Part shown: positions 8,848-18,338 of the stretch, one piece after another
Position numbering within the stretch: the stretch's first letter is position 1
How the letters are laid out: each line of letters opens with the position of its first letter
Assembly: GCA_036703275.1 (NCBI GenBank)
Contig: DATNPK010000096.1
Location: forward strand, 310,001 to 374,000
Origin: Coleofasciculaceae cyanobacterium
Lineage (GTDB): Bacteria > Cyanobacteriota > Cyanobacteriia > Cyanobacteriales > Xenococcaceae
Reading direction: 5' to 3'
Length of the DNA: 64,000 bases
The notes under the pieces: model-generated
Told to the model about the DNA's origin: nothing
What the model saw: the letters and a program-made list of their open reading frames with translations, nothing else
The model's database searches: none
Position numbers and translations under genes: made by a program

Positions 8848-9816
8848 CTACTTCTTACTAATAGCACCAATCTTTACCTTTTCTTCTCGGCGCCGTGGCA
8901 CTTCATAAGAATAAAAATCATAAGCCAGCTTAGTATTGGGAAAAATTGCTCTTGCTTCTTGCTTCAAATCATCGAGCTGAATCGGATTTCCTGGAGCATA
9001 ACGGGGGCTAAAGTGAGTCATAATCAATTGCTTTACCCCTGCTAGTAAGGCTACTTGGGCTGCCATAGTAGTAGTGGAGTGCATCTTTTCAAATGCCATC
9101 TCTGCATCCTGATGGGCAAATGTAGCCTCATGAATCAGGACATCTGCATCTTGAGCCAGTTCTACCGCAGCATCGCAAAATACTGTATCGGTGCAGTAAA
9201 CTACTTTGCGACCCGTTTCTGGTTGACCGCAAAGATCTTTGCCGTTAATTTTACGACCATCTTCTAAAGTAACTACCTGTCCCTGTTTTAATTTGCCATA
9301 AATCGGGCCAGGGGGAATACCCAAAGATTTGGCTTTTTCTAAATTGAACATTCCTGGACGGTCTTTTTCGGCAATACGATAGCCATGAGCAGGAATACGG
9401 TGTTTTAATAACTGACAGCTAACGCTAAATTCATCGTCTTCGTATAGTAAACCAGTTTTGACAGTATGAATCTTGAGGCGAGAACCAAAGTTCATATAGG
9501 AGTATTTAGCCGCAGCGTAGAGATACTCTTTTAGACCCTCTGGCCCATAAATATCTATCGGTTGACCAGTACCAGCTAAGCCACAGCTAGCAATTAACCC
9601 GATCAAACCAAAGGTATGATCGCCGTGCATATGAGTCACAAAGATGCGTCGAATTTGAGAGCTTTTAAGATCGCTACGCTGAAGCTGATGTTGCGTTCCT
9701 TCGCCACAGTCCAATAGCCACACCTCGGCGCGCTGGGGAAGGCGTAAGGCTACACTGGACACATTTCGCGATCGCGTTGGTACTCCAGAACTTGTACCTA
9801 AAAAAGTTATTTCCAC
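8848..9816 (-). CDS. rnz: Ribonuclease Z
   Basis: This is the tRNA 3'-processing endonuclease of the metallo-beta-lactamase fold. Visible features are the N-terminal FLGTSSGVPTRSRNVSS, the zinc motif THMHGDHTFGL (HxHxDH, near residue 62), the tRNA-exosite-like PGPIYGKLKQG, and later metal ligands in YCTDTVFCD, HEATFAH and MTHFSPRY. The length, 322 residues, is normal for the long bacterial form. The start is GTG (MEITFLG). It removes the 3' trailer of pre-tRNAs lacking encoded CCA. It stands alone between unrelated minus-strand genes. Confidence 0.95.
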   Translation of the reverse strand: MEITFLGTSSGVPTRSRNVSSVALRLPQRAEVWLLDCGEGTQHQLQRSDLKSSQIRRIFVTHMHGDHTFGLIGLIASCGLAGTGQPIDIYGPEGLKEYLYAAAKYSYMNFGSRLKIHTVKTGLLYEDDEFSVSCQLLKHRIPAHGYRIAEKDRPGMFNLEKAKSLGIPPGPIYGKLKQGQVVTLEDGRKINGKDLCGQPETGRKVVYCTDTVFCDAAVELAQDADVLIHEATFAHQDAEMAFEKMHSTTTMAAQVALLAGVKQLIMTHFSPRYAPGNPIQLDDLKQEARAIFPNTKLAYDFYSYEVPRRREEKVKIGAISKK

Positions 9817-9891
9817 AGGACTTTATCAATGAACAGTCAACAATCAACAATGATTATCTTAACAACAAGTGATAGCTTAATATTTCGTTCC

Positions 9892-10635
9892 CTAGAGTAT
9901 CTGCGATAAAAACTTTTTACTTCTGTCTTGTTGAGGGTTATTAAAAAACTCTTTAGGGGTAGCAACTTCCACAACCATCCCTTCGTCCATAAAGACAATG
10001 CGATCGCTGACTTCTTGAGCAAAACCGACTTCATGAGTTACGCACACCATCGTCATCCCCTCACTAGCCAAACTCCGCATCGTGTCTAGAACTTCCCGCA
10101 CCATTTCTGGATCTAATGCCGAGGTTGGTTCATCAAACAGCATTACTTTAGGCTGCATTGCCAAAGCCCGAGCGATCGCTACCCGCTGTTGTTGTCCCCC
10201 CGATAGCTGTCCTGGGTACTTATGCGCCTGTTCTAAAATGCCTACTTTTTCTAGCAGCTGCATAGCAATTGATTCAGCTTTAGCTTTAGAGTTACGCCGT
10301 ACCCAGACTGGGGCGAGGGTAATGTTTTGCAGAACGGTTAAATGGGGAAATAAATTAAACTGTTGAAACACCATGCCAACTTCACGGCGTATGGCTTCAA
10401 TATTTTTCAAATCGTTAGATAATTTAATCCCATCAACAGTGATACTACCTTTTTGATAAGGCTCAAGGGCATTAAAAGTGCGAATAAAAGTCGATTTTCC
10501 CGAACCAGACGGGCCCATAATCACCACGACTTCTTGCTTTTTGACCTCTAAATTTACACCTTTGAGAACATGAAAATTATTGTCGTACCACTTCTCAACA
10601 TCCTGAGCAACGATAATTGAGTCTGATTGATTCAT
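9892..10635 (-). CDS. Polar amino-acid ABC transporter, ATP-binding subunit (GlnQ-like)
   Basis: The full ABC ATPase signature set is present: Walker [14 protein letters not shown] (about residue 40), Q-loop [13 protein letters not shown], signature [16 protein letters not shown], Walker [14 protein letters not shown] and the switch His in [10 protein letters not shown]. Length and sequence match the polar amino-acid uptake subfamily (GlnQ/BgtA/NatA-type). No permease or binding-protein gene lies next to it, so it must serve permeases encoded elsewhere. Cyanobacterial basic amino-acid and glutamine systems are often split in this way. The exact substrate is not deducible. Confidence 0.88.
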   Translation of the reverse strand: MNQSDSIIVAQDVEKWYDNNFHVLKGVNLEVKKQEVVVIMGPSGSGKSTFIRTFNALEPYQKGSITVDGIKLSNDLKNIEAIRREVGMVFQQFNLFPHLTVLQNITLAPVWVRRNSKAKAESIAMQLLEKVGILEQAHKYPGQLSGGQQQRVAIARALAMQPKVMLFDEPTSALDPEMVREVLDTMRSLASEGMTMVCVTHEVGFAQEVSDRIVFMDEGMVVEVATPKEFFNNPQQDRSKKFLSQIL

Positions 10636-10710
10636 GGGATAGCCAATTTAGTATTTAAGACTAATATACCTTAGGTGATTATTAGCAATAGCCGTTATCT
10701 GCGTAGGGGC

Positions 10711-10740
10711 GATGCCTTTAGGACTAGCTCCGCGATCGCG
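10711..10740. repeat. Short interspersed repeat, copy 1 (CCTTTAGGACTAGC type)
   Basis: The segment GATGCCTTTAGGACTAGCTC followed by CGCG closely matches the element inside the dehydrogenase gene near 28456 and the one near 22763. It is probably a member of a dispersed palindromic repeat family and abuts the decayed region that follows. Confidence 0.55.
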
Positions 10741-10741
10741 C

Positions 10742-11032
10742 CATCATAGCTTTCAAGATCTCCACATCTAACTTTGAAGGCAGCTTACGCATTCCTGGGC
10801 GAGATGGGTGTTTAACAGATCGTAAGGATGTGCTTGTTTGTCTAGATGTTCGCTATTAATGGTAGCGGTGAAATCATCACCAATGAATTGGGTAGTGCCG
10901 TTTTTAGTGGCAAGGCTTTCATTAAATCCTTCTTAGCCATCGATAAACCCATAGTGCGATCGCTCAAAAGTAGAGTTAGGAAAGCTTGATAAATTCCCCA
11001 GTGCCACAAGCAACATCTAAAGTTTTTGCTGG
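10742..11032 (-). pseudogene. Remnants of decayed coding DNA, including a methyltransferase motif I
   Basis: Read on the minus strand, 11032-10979 encodes PAKTLDVACGTGEFIKLS and then stops. LDVACGTGEF is the classic motif I of class I SAM-dependent methyltransferases. A second coding-like stretch in another register runs from 10929 to about 10790 (GFNESLATKNGTTQFIGDDF and onward). A third runs from about 10815 to 10742 (KHPSRPGMRKLPSKLDVEIL). None has a start and all are broken by stops or frame changes. Whether the second and third pieces belong to the same lost gene is unclear. The motif I piece overlaps the last codons of the desaturase gene in a different frame, so the junction looks like a deletion scar. 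Confidence 0.5.
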
Positions 11033-12033
11033 GGATTTAATTTGCGCTCATCTTTGAGAACAGCAGAATCAGGCTTCGGCAGATAGCGGTTATAACCTAT
11101 GGGAGCAAATACCGATTTTGCCCAGTACCACCACCACTGAAAGTATGAATAAGGATTGTCATTGGTAAAATACTCAGGAGCAATCTGCTTGATTTTGGGC
11201 AGATGTATCCAGGGAACGCTAGGAAAAGTATGATGTTCATCATGATAGCCGGTATTAAAAAAGGGAATGTTAGTCCAGCTATAGGTTGAGAAAGTCTTGC
11301 CTTGTTGATAGATGTGATGTTCGGCGATCGATTGTCCCCTAAAAGTGATGCCCCAGTTACTTACCATCAGGGTTAAACTCCAAAAGAGATATAGAGCAGC
11401 TTGAGGGCTAAAAACAACCCAAGCAAAAGTATAAAGAGACAAGCTAATTATAGTTAGTAAAATATTGAATCCAGGAGAAATTTTGGCAGGTTTTACTTGA
11501 CGAGTATCGGCTTTCACCAGACGAGAAATAATTAAGTCAGTAATAATCATGCCTCCTGGCAAGAGATGTAGCAGACTTTCGGTTATGCGCCAGCAAATAT
11601 GATTGCTAGCGAATTTTACGCGATTACGATCCCACAGCTCATGATCGTACTGGTAATCATTGAGCTGGAGATGATGGGTTTTGCCATGTAGCCACAGATA
11701 ATTCAAAGACTCACCAAAGGAAAGTGAGCCACAGATAATTAAAAATAACGCAAATCTTGAACCGAGCTTATGTTTAAAAATTAAATTATGAGCTGCTTCA
11801 TGGACAAAAACCCCCAATGAATGAAGCACAAACTGCCCCACAAAAAGAGCGATCGCGCCAATAGCAAACCAAGGTAAATCTCTCACTAGCCAAGCGATTA
11901 GCCACTGTAAAGCAACTAATAAAGCGATCGCCAAGATTGACGGTGGATAGTTGCCAAAATATTGCTTGATTTCAGGATATTGGCGTAGTATTATGCGACT
12001 TCGTTCAATATGCCACTGACTATCGCTTGACAT
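11017..12033 (-). CDS. Membrane fatty-acid/sphingolipid-type desaturase
   Basis: A 338-residue membrane protein with the three histidine boxes of membrane di-iron desaturases: HEAAHN (about residue 78), HGKTHH (about 115) and the C-terminal HDEHHTFPSVPW (about 263). Four or more hydrophobic segments surround them (residues 30-75, 85-110, 185-225). The third box and its context (NTGYHDEHHTFPSVPWIHLP) are closest to the DES1-like sphingolipid delta-4 desaturase branch rather than the DesA/B/C acyl-lipid desaturases. It probably oxidises a lipid acyl or long-chain-base chain in the membrane. The C-terminus is unusual: the final codons (NPQQKL) sit on top of a methyltransferase remnant in another frame, so the natural end may have been altered. 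Confidence 0.75.
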   Translation of the reverse strand: MSSDSQWHIERSRIILRQYPEIKQYFGNYPPSILAIALLVALQWLIAWLVRDLPWFAIGAIALFVGQFVLHSLGVFVHEAAHNLIFKHKLGSRFALFLIICGSLSFGESLNYLWLHGKTHHLQLNDYQYDHELWDRNRVKFASNHICWRITESLLHLLPGGMIITDLIISRLVKADTRQVKPAKISPGFNILLTIISLSLYTFAWVVFSPQAALYLFWSLTLMVSNWGITFRGQSIAEHHIYQQGKTFSTYSWTNIPFFNTGYHDEHHTFPSVPWIHLPKIKQIAPEYFTNDNPYSYFQWWWYWAKSVFAPIGYNRYLPKPDSAVLKDERKLNPQQKL

Positions 12034-12093
12034 AGCGTTATTTATTCTTTGCCAAAGTCTTAAATGCGATCGCTATATCTAATCGCCATAAGT

Positions 12094-13104
12094 TTAAGCC
12101 TCACTTTCGGCATCAGCTTCAGGTTTAGAAGTAGGATCTTGCTCGGAGGATGCTTGAAGAGATTCAGGCTGGCTCGCTTCTTTTTCAGTTTTGTTGCCAG
12201 AAGTCGCCTCTGCCACCGAACTTTGAGCTTTTTGCCATCTCTCATCAGCGTTAGCCATTACCTGTGCTAACTTTTCGATATTTTCGCCAGGATATTCTTC
12301 TAAAGCCTTGATTGAAAGAGACATCCGATTTTGATATTCATCGATCTGTTTGATCACAACTTTAATTTCTTGTCCGACTTCAAAGATAGTGTTCATAGAT
12401 TCAACCCGCGCGCCACTAATTTCTTTGATATGTAGTAAACCCGTTGCCCCTTCGAGATCGACAAAGACACCATAAGGCTTGATATTGACAATTTTACCCG
12501 CCATCAAAGCTCCTTCTCTGATGCTGTCCATCGCCACGGCGCGCATGGCATCTCGTTGAGATAAAACTAACTTTCGGTTTTCTTGGTTTACTTCTAAAAA
12601 AGTAGCCGTTAGAAGCTGCCCAACTAAAGATTCTAAATTATCTCGTTGCTGTAGGTGCGATCGCGGTATAAAGGCTCGCAATCCAGAAACTTCTCCCGTC
12701 ACACCACCTTTATTTGCCCCGGTGATGCGCACTTGGGTTGATTTGCCAGTTTCCGCCATCTCCTTGATATCTGCCCAAGCTCGATCTAAGGCTAATTGAC
12801 GAATCGAGAGAGTAACTTGTCCATCAGAGTCTTGTTCGCGAATAATTAAAAACTCTCTGGTTTCACCCACGGGTAAAATTGCGTCTAAGTTATTCACAAA
12901 ACCTAGTGCAGCTTCATTAGTGGGAACAAAGGCAGGAGATTTACCACCAATATCAACATATGCACCATCGGAGGTAACTTGGATTACCGTTCCCTGTATT
13001 TTCTGCCCTCTACTAAACTCATAATTATATTCTTGAAGAGCATTCTCAAAATCTTCCATCGAGAAAGCTTGAGCCGAGTTAGGAACGGAGGTTGAATCAG
13101 ACAT
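12094..13104 (-). CDS. S1 RNA-binding domain protein (ribosomal protein S1 homologue)
   Basis: I chose the start at 13104 (MSDSTSVPNSAQAFS); the open frame extends 13 codons further back without family-like sequence. Three S1 domains are visible: GQKIQGTVIQVTSDGAYVDI (about residues 33-100), a divergent one at 115-185, and GKIVNIKPYGVFVDLEGATG (about 200-268). The tail of about 60 residues is acidic and low-complexity. Three-domain S1 proteins are the cyanobacterial and chloroplast form. This one resembles the second paralogue (Rps1b type) more than the main S1. It binds mRNA or other nucleic acid; a ribosomal role is likely but less certain than for the main paralogue. Confidence 0.85.
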   Translation of the reverse strand: MSDSTSVPNSAQAFSMEDFENALQEYNYEFSRGQKIQGTVIQVTSDGAYVDIGGKSPAFVPTNEAALGFVNNLDAILPVGETREFLIIREQDSDGQVTLSIRQLALDRAWADIKEMAETGKSTQVRITGANKGGVTGEVSGLRAFIPRSHLQQRDNLESLVGQLLTATFLEVNQENRKLVLSQRDAMRAVAMDSIREGALMAGKIVNIKPYGVFVDLEGATGLLHIKEISGARVESMNTIFEVGQEIKVVIKQIDEYQNRMSLSIKALEEYPGENIEKLAQVMANADERWQKAQSSVAEATSGNKTEKEASQPESLQASSEQDPTSKPEADAESEA

Positions 13105-13231
13105 AGTAGTGTATATGGTGAATATTAACGGACTATAGGTCAAAACTCGATTGAGTTTCTTACCCTAAAGCAAGCCGATACAGTCAGCAAGTGCTGACCG
13201 AACCAGTTAAGCTGAGTAAATTTTAAACTAC

Positions 13232-13969
13232 TTACAGCTTTTGGCTAAACAAGTCTAGCACTTTTTCCCAAGCATCTTCGGCCGTATCAGGATTATAGCT
13301 CTTACGACCATCGCACATAAATCCGTGAGTTGCGCCTGGATAACGGAATATTTGATGGTCAATATTTTGCTGTTGTAATTCTGCTTCAATCTGTTGGGTT
13401 TGCTCGTTAGGAATTAGCGGATCTTCTGTGCCAAAGAAAGCGTAGATTGTCCCTTTAATATCTTTGGTGCGAGTTATGGTAGGTTCATCCTCTCCAGGAC
13501 ACCAGGTCGCAATTTGTGCGCCATAAAAAGAAGCCGTGGCTGCAACATTTTTTAAAGTAGCTGCCAGATAGACGACATGACCACCAAAGCAAAAGCCGAT
13601 TGTCCCAACTCCTGAGTGCTTAACTTCTGGCAAACTATATAAATAGTCGATCGTTGCTTGAATATCGCTAATCAATTCACTGGCTTGAGTCAGATTTTTA
13701 TATTTTCTGCCTAATGCTACCTCTTCATCCGAGTAGCCGACTTCAAACTGGAGTGCTTGACGCTGATAAATCGCTGGAGCGAGCGCAATATAGCCTTCTC
13801 TAGCTAATTTCCTGGTAACATTTCTAATATGTTCATTTACGCCAAAAATCTCTTGAATTACTATCACAGCCGAATAAGTTCCGGCTGCCTCTGGTATTGC
13901 CAGATAAGCGTCTATACCTAAGTCGTAGTTTTGGACTTTAATCCAGCCACTGGATATTGGTACTTCCAT
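13232..13969 (-). CDS. Dienelactone hydrolase family protein
   Basis: An alpha/beta hydrolase of 245 residues with the dienelactone-hydrolase hallmarks: an N-terminal beta-rich segment, VIVIQEIFGVNEHIRNV (about residues 35-51), the nucleophile elbow GFCFGGH with Cys (about residue 124), an acid in FFGTEDPLIP and the final His in YPGATHGFMCD. Characterised members open the ring of dienelactone in chlorocatechol breakdown. Most cyanobacterial homologues have no defined substrate and this gene has no aromatic-degradation neighbours. It is cytoplasmic, with no signal peptide. Confidence 0.9.
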   Translation of the reverse strand: MEVPISSGWIKVQNYDLGIDAYLAIPEAAGTYSAVIVIQEIFGVNEHIRNVTRKLAREGYIALAPAIYQRQALQFEVGYSDEEVALGRKYKNLTQASELISDIQATIDYLYSLPEVKHSGVGTIGFCFGGHVVYLAATLKNVAATASFYGAQIATWCPGEDEPTITRTKDIKGTIYAFFGTEDPLIPNEQTQQIEAELQQQNIDHQIFRYPGATHGFMCDGRKSYNPDTAEDAWEKVLDLFSQKL

Positions 13970-14006
13970 ATTTAAACCCGTTCTGATTAATAATTACTGA
14001 CTACTG

Positions 14007-14690
14007 TTAAAGAACCCCTTTTGAACTAGGAATATTACCAGCACGACGGGAATCTATTTCCGTTGCCTGGCGCACTGCGCGGGCAAAAGCCTTAAAGGTT
14101 GCTTCAATAATATGGTGAGAATTAATCCCGTCTAACTGGCGGATATGAAGCGTCATCTGAGCATGATTGACCACCGCCACAAAAAATTCTCTAACTAGCT
14201 GAGTGTCGTACGTCCCTACTCTTTGGGTAGGAATTTCTAGACCATAGCTAAGATGTGGTCTGCCTGAAAAATCCAGAGCGATCTCGACTAAAGCTTCGTC
14301 CAAAGGTGCGACAAAATGACCAAAGCGGACGATACCTTGGCGATCGCCTAAGGCTTTGGCGATCGCCATACCTAAAGTAATTCCCACATCCTCGTTAGTG
14401 TGATGATCGTCAATTTCAATATCTCCACTAGCTTTGACGTTGAGATCGATTAAACCGTGGGCAGAAATTTGGTTTAACATATGGTCGAGAAACGGAATGC
14501 CTGTATCAGCATTACATTTACCAGTGCCATCTAGGTTTAGCTCCACCTGTACATCTGTCTCTCCTGTAGTACGGCTTACAGATGCAGTTCTTGCCGTACT
14601 GATAGAATTGTTACTTTGGATTGGGCGATTGTCTTTGAGGTACGCCGACTCCTGCGTACTTGCTCCATAATTGCGATCGCTAATTTGCAT
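14007..14690 (-). CDS. hisB: Imidazoleglycerol-phosphate dehydratase
   Basis: This enzyme carries out the sixth step of histidine biosynthesis. Family motifs are clear: [20 protein letters not shown], the Mn-binding [38 protein letters not shown], and the C-terminal [20 protein letters not shown]. It is the monofunctional form without a phosphatase domain. The N-terminus carries about 30 extra residues ([20 protein letters not shown] and onward) before the conserved core, and no internal Met is available to shorten it. The next minus-strand gene upstream is fabI, about 70 bases away; the two are functionally unrelated. Confidence 0.96.
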   Translation of the reverse strand: MQISDRNYGASTQESAYLKDNRPIQSNNSISTARTASVSRTTGETDVQVELNLDGTGKCNADTGIPFLDHMLNQISAHGLIDLNVKASGDIEIDDHHTNEDVGITLGMAIAKALGDRQGIVRFGHFVAPLDEALVEIALDFSGRPHLSYGLEIPTQRVGTYDTQLVREFFVAVVNHAQMTLHIRQLDGINSHHIIEATFKAFARAVRQATEIDSRRAGNIPSSKGVL

Positions 14691-14762
14691 TGTGCTTCTC
14701 CTAAATATGCAGTTTACTTTAGATATGAACTGAAAGTAGCTAATAGCTATTAGCTTTAAAAC

Positions 14763-15539
14763 CTACATTCCCATTATCTCGTATCCTGAATCAACATAGA
14801 TTACCTGTCCCGTAATGCCACTGGAAAGATCGCTACACAAAAAAGCTGCGGTGTTGCCAACCTCAGTTTGAGTCACGGTACGACGCAAAGGAGCAGTTGC
14901 TTCAACATGGCGAATCATATCCAGAATTCCCCCTACCGCAGACGAAGCGAGAGTACGAATTGGTCCTGCGGAAATGGCATTAACCCGAATATTGTTTGGA
15001 CCTAACTCAGCAGCTAAATAGCGCACACTCATTTCTAAAGCCGATTTAGCTACCCCCATCACATTATAGTTGGGAATAACTTTGACTCCGCCTAAGTAAG
15101 AAAGAGTTACAATGCTACCACCGTCGGTCATTAAAGGTTTGGCTCTGACGGCTAAACAGTTGAGAGAGTAGCTACTGATGTCTAAGGCTTTAGCAAAACC
15201 AGCCCTAGAAGTAGCCGAAAAATCCCCCGTTAGATCTTCTTTTTCAGCGAATGCTAAACAGTGGATTAAAATATCAAGCTTACCCCATTGCTCAGAAATA
15301 GTAGCAAACATCGAGTCTAATAGTTCGTCGTTTTGAACATCACAGGGAACAATTATACTAGGAGCAAGGGGTTCGACTAATTCCTTGACTTTTTTTTCAA
15401 AGCGTCCTCGTTCATCGGGAAGATAGTTAACGCCGATATTCGCACCAGCTTTGTGTAGCTGCTGGGCAATGCCCCAAGCAATAGAACGATTGTTAGCTAT
15501 TCCTGTAACGAAAGCATTTTTTCCAGTTAAATCTAGCAC
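14763..15539 (-). CDS. fabI: Enoyl-[acyl-carrier-protein] reductase (NADH)
   Basis: This is the final reductive step of the fatty-acid elongation cycle. The protein is a 258-residue atypical SDR with the FabI N-terminus LTGKNAFVTGIANNRSIAWG. The catalytic Tyr-Lys arrangement is in YNVMGVAKSALEMSVRYLA (Tyr about residue 156, Lys about 163). It also has RVNAISAGPIRTLASSAVGG and the C-terminal TGQVIYVDSGYEIMGM. The start codon is GTG. It is transcribed divergently from ntcA, sharing about 170 bases of intergenic DNA. Confidence 0.96.
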   Translation of the reverse strand: MLDLTGKNAFVTGIANNRSIAWGIAQQLHKAGANIGVNYLPDERGRFEKKVKELVEPLAPSIIVPCDVQNDELLDSMFATISEQWGKLDILIHCLAFAEKEDLTGDFSATSRAGFAKALDISSYSLNCLAVRAKPLMTDGGSIVTLSYLGGVKVIPNYNVMGVAKSALEMSVRYLAAELGPNNIRVNAISAGPIRTLASSAVGGILDMIRHVEATAPLRRTVTQTEVGNTAAFLCSDLSSGITGQVIYVDSGYEIMGM

Positions 15540-15712
15540 GATCTTTTTCCAATTTTTAGCTGCAACTATCTATCCTACAACTGCCTGGGTGACTAATAAA
15601 TTTATTCGTGATGCTTAAGTCAAAAAGAAATTTAAGGTTGTAATGTGAGAGTATGTAACTATTTAGGATAATTAATCTACTAAATTACATTATCTTTGGC
15701 GTAATAGGTTAT

Positions 15713-16390
15713 ATGGAACTTCCCTTGACACAAAATCAGCCCCTAGCATCGGTATTTCGTAAACTTGGTCGTGGTTCTTTCCCTCCTATTGTGGAAAGTT
15801 TTGAACGTGGTAAAACTATATTTTTTCCTGGCGATCCCGCTGAGAGGGTTTACTTTTTATTAAAAGGAGCAGTTAAACTGTCTCGTGTGTATGAAGCGGG
15901 AGAAGAAATTACCGTGGCTCTGCTGCGAGAAAATACTGTTTTTGGGGTACTTTCTCTAATCACTGGACAAAAAAGCGATCGCTTTTATCATGCTGTGGCA
16001 TTTACTCCTGTAGAGCTTTTATCCGCACCGATTGAACAAGTAGAAAAGGCACTTCAAGAAAATCCTGACTTATCAATGTTGATGTTGAAGGGATTATCTT
16101 CTCGTATTTTACAAACCGAAATGATGATTGAAACTTTAGCTCATCGGGATATGGGTTCGCGTTTGGTTAGCTTTTTGCTGATACTGTGTCGCGATTTTGG
16201 TGCGCCAACTGAGGAAGGAATTAAGATCGATCTCAAACTATCGCATCAAGCGATCGCCGAAGCTATCGGTTCGACTAGAGTTACCGTCACCAGGCTGCTA
16301 GGAGATTTGCGAGACAAAGAAATGGTTTCGATTCATAAGAAAAAAATTACGGTACATAACCCAATAGCACTAAGCCAACAATTTGCCTAA
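15713..16390 (+). CDS. ntcA: Global nitrogen regulator NtcA
   Basis: A CRP/FNR-family transcription factor of 225 residues. The cAMP-binding-type beta-roll (about 20-130) holds the highly conserved [20 protein letters not shown] and [20 protein letters not shown] long dimer helix follows ([20 protein letters not shown]), then the helix-turn-helix [20 protein letters not shown] (residues about 175-195). NtcA senses 2-oxoglutarate, with PipX as coactivator, and activates nitrogen-assimilation genes. In other species it regulates its own gene; I looked for a perfect GTA-N8-TAC site in the 170 bases upstream and found none. Confidence 0.98.
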   Translation: MELPLTQNQPLASVFRKLGRGSFPPIVESFERGKTIFFPGDPAERVYFLLKGAVKLSRVYEAGEEITVALLRENTVFGVLSLITGQKSDRFYHAVAFTPVELLSAPIEQVEKALQENPDLSMLMLKGLSSRILQTEMMIETLAHRDMGSRLVSFLLILCRDFGAPTEEGIKIDLKLSHQAIAEAIGSTRVTVTRLLGDLRDKEMVSIHKKKITVHNPIALSQQFA

Positions 16391-16485
16391 AATGACTGAG
16401 CCGAAGAATAATAGTATCTGACGACTAATAACAAATGAGTGCCTAAATCAGCTAATTTTCCTACTACAATACTTAATCACTTCTA

Positions 16486-17904
16486 ATGACCAGCGGTTAT
16501 ATTCTGATTGCAGCAATTTTTCTTCTAGGCGGTATTATTGCAGCATTTGGCGATCGCTTAGGAACTAAAATTGGTAAAGCTAGACTCAGATTATTCAATC
16601 TCCGCCCTCGCCAGACAGCAATGATCATCACGGTGATTACGGGGATGTTGATTTCGGCTCTTACTTTAGGCATTTTATTTGGTTTGAGTGGCTCGTTAAG
16701 ACGAGGCATTTTTCAGCTAGACGACATTCTCAAAGAGAAACGCCAAACCGAAGCAGAATTAGCTCAAGCCAGACAAGAAAAGCAACAGGTGGAATCTCAG
16801 TTAGCTCAGGTTAAAAATCAACAAAATCAAGCGGTTGCTAATCTAGATGCAATCAACCTGAATTTTAAGCAGTCGAAGCTACAGGTAAAGCAGATTTCTG
16901 GCCAAGCCAAAAAACTGCGACAAGAGTTAAATAATTTATTAGCAGAGAGGGAAAAGCTACAGCAGCAACTCAATCGGCTACAACAGCAAAGCCAAGAATT
17001 ACAGGCGCAGCTACAGCAGCGCGAGCAGCAAATTAGCGAGCAAGACCAAGTTTTAGCCCAAAAAGAAGTTCGTCTTCAAGAATTAGAACAACAACAGCAG
17101 TTACTACAAACCCAAGTCCAAGAACGAGATCGCTCTATTGCTCAACTAGATGAGGCGATCGCTTCGGCGGAGGTTGGTTTGAAGTTGAGAACTCAAAGAT
17201 TAGAACAGTTGGAATCTCAGTTAAGCTTCTTGTCAAAGAATGTAGAAGCTTTAGAGCAGTCTTATCGGGAACTAAGGGAAAAGAAAATTGCCGTGGTCAA
17301 AGGGGAGGTATTATCTTCGGCAGTAGTCAGAATTGTCGATCCTAATGCAGCTAAATCGGCGATTGATAATCTCCTGAGACAGGCTAATGCCAATGCCGTT
17401 CAAGCAACCCAGTTCAGTGGCTCACAATCGGATCAGCGCATCGTTAAAATTACTAAATCCCAAGTAGAACAATTAGAATCTCAAATTCAAGATGGTCAAG
17501 ATTACGTTATTAGAATTATTTCAGCGGGTAACTATGTGCAAGGAGAACCAGAAGTCCGAGTCTTTGCCGACATAGCTCTTAACCAGCAAGTATTTGCAGC
17601 GGGAGAGGAAATTGCCACTGTATCGCTTGATTCTCACAATATTAATCGCCAAGAAGTGCAGGAGAGATTAAATTGGCTCTTGGCAGTGTCAAAATTCCGC
17701 GCTCAACGAGCTGGCACATTAGGGGAGATCGAAATAGGCGATAATCAAGTTGAAAATATTGTTGATTTTGTGAACCAAATTACCGAAGCGACAGAACCTG
17801 TCAGGGAAATTAAAGCAGTAGTATCAGAGAATACCTATACCGCAGGACCATTAAAACTTGATTTTGTAGTTATACGTAACGGCAAAGTTGTTTTTAGTAC
17901 GTAA
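16486..17904 (+). CDS. DUF3084 membrane-anchored coiled-coil protein
   Basis: A 472-residue protein with two N-terminal membrane segments (residues 3-20 and 43-68) flanking the basic loop TKIGKARLRLFNLRPRQTAM. A long coiled coil rich in Q, E, L and R follows (about 75-265), and then a globular C-terminal domain with SSAVVRIVDPNAAKSAIDNL and NVQ-type strands. This is the cyanobacterial DUF3084 family, whose function is unknown. The RuvC-like gene starts 20 bases after the stop, so the two are almost certainly one operon; that pairing is common in cyanobacteria. Confidence 0.88.
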   Translation: MTSGYILIAAIFLLGGIIAAFGDRLGTKIGKARLRLFNLRPRQTAMIITVITGMLISALTLGILFGLSGSLRRGIFQLDDILKEKRQTEAELAQARQEKQQVESQLAQVKNQQNQAVANLDAINLNFKQSKLQVKQISGQAKKLRQELNNLLAEREKLQQQLNRLQQQSQELQAQLQQREQQISEQDQVLAQKEVRLQELEQQQQLLQTQVQERDRSIAQLDEAIASAEVGLKLRTQRLEQLESQLSFLSKNVEALEQSYRELREKKIAVVKGEVLSSAVVRIVDPNAAKSAIDNLLRQANANAVQATQFSGSQSDQRIVKITKSQVEQLESQIQDGQDYVIRIISAGNYVQGEPEVRVFADIALNQQVFAAGEEIATVSLDSHNINRQEVQERLNWLLAVSKFRAQRAGTLGEIEIGDNQVENIVDFVNQITEATEPVREIKAVVSENTYTAGPLKLDFVVIRNGKVVFST

Positions 17905-17924
17905 TTAAATAAAATAATTGACTA

Positions 17925-18338
17925 GTGAAAAACTTAACATTTTCTCCGCAAACAATATTAGGTTTAGATCCAGGACGAGATAAGTGCGGAGTGGCGGTAA
18001 CGAATCACAAGGCAGAAGCTGTTTATCATCAGGTAATAGATTCAGAGCAAGCAATCGCCATTATTCAACAGCTAGCTCGGCAATATGCTATCGATTTAAT
18101 CGTGATGGGAGATGGCACTACTTCTAAAAGCTGGCAGAAGCAAATTGAGTCTAGCTTGGCTGAAGTGCCAATAATTACCGTTAATGAAACTAATAGTACT
18201 TTGGAGGCGCGCGATCGCTATTGGCTGATGTATCCGCCTAAAGGATTACAGCGTATAGTTCCCCCAGGTTTACGCATCCCCCCCCGTCCTATAGACGACA
18301 TTGTCGCTATTTTGTTGATTGAAAGATATCTAATTTAG
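17925..18338 (+). CDS. RuvC/YqgF-like RNase H-fold protein
   Basis: A 137-residue protein with a GTG start. The first strand carries the RNase H-fold catalytic Asp in ILGLDPGRDKCGVAV (residue about 15). A second acidic position lies in ITVNETNSTLEARDRYW and a third in PRPIDDIVAILLIERYL. This matches a cyanobacterial YqgF/RuvX-related family that is distinct from the housekeeping ruvX. A nuclease acting on structured DNA or rRNA precursor is the family-based guess. It is coupled to the DUF3084 gene, and why a membrane coiled-coil protein would be paired with a nuclease-fold protein is not known. Confidence 0.78.
   Translation: MKNLTFSPQTILGLDPGRDKCGVAVTNHKAEAVYHQVIDSEQAIAIIQQLARQYAIDLIVMGDGTTSKSWQKQIESSLAEVPIITVNETNSTLEARDRYWLMYPPKGLQRIVPPGLRIPPRPIDDIVAILLIERYLI

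Noticed and set aside
12060-12270. Opposite-strand short frames near the end of the S1 gene.
   Set aside because: They are shadows of its low-complexity acidic tail.
15540-15712. A possible NtcA autoregulatory site upstream of ntcA.
   Set aside because: No GTA-N8-TAC match was found; half-sites alone are expected by chance in AT-rich DNA.
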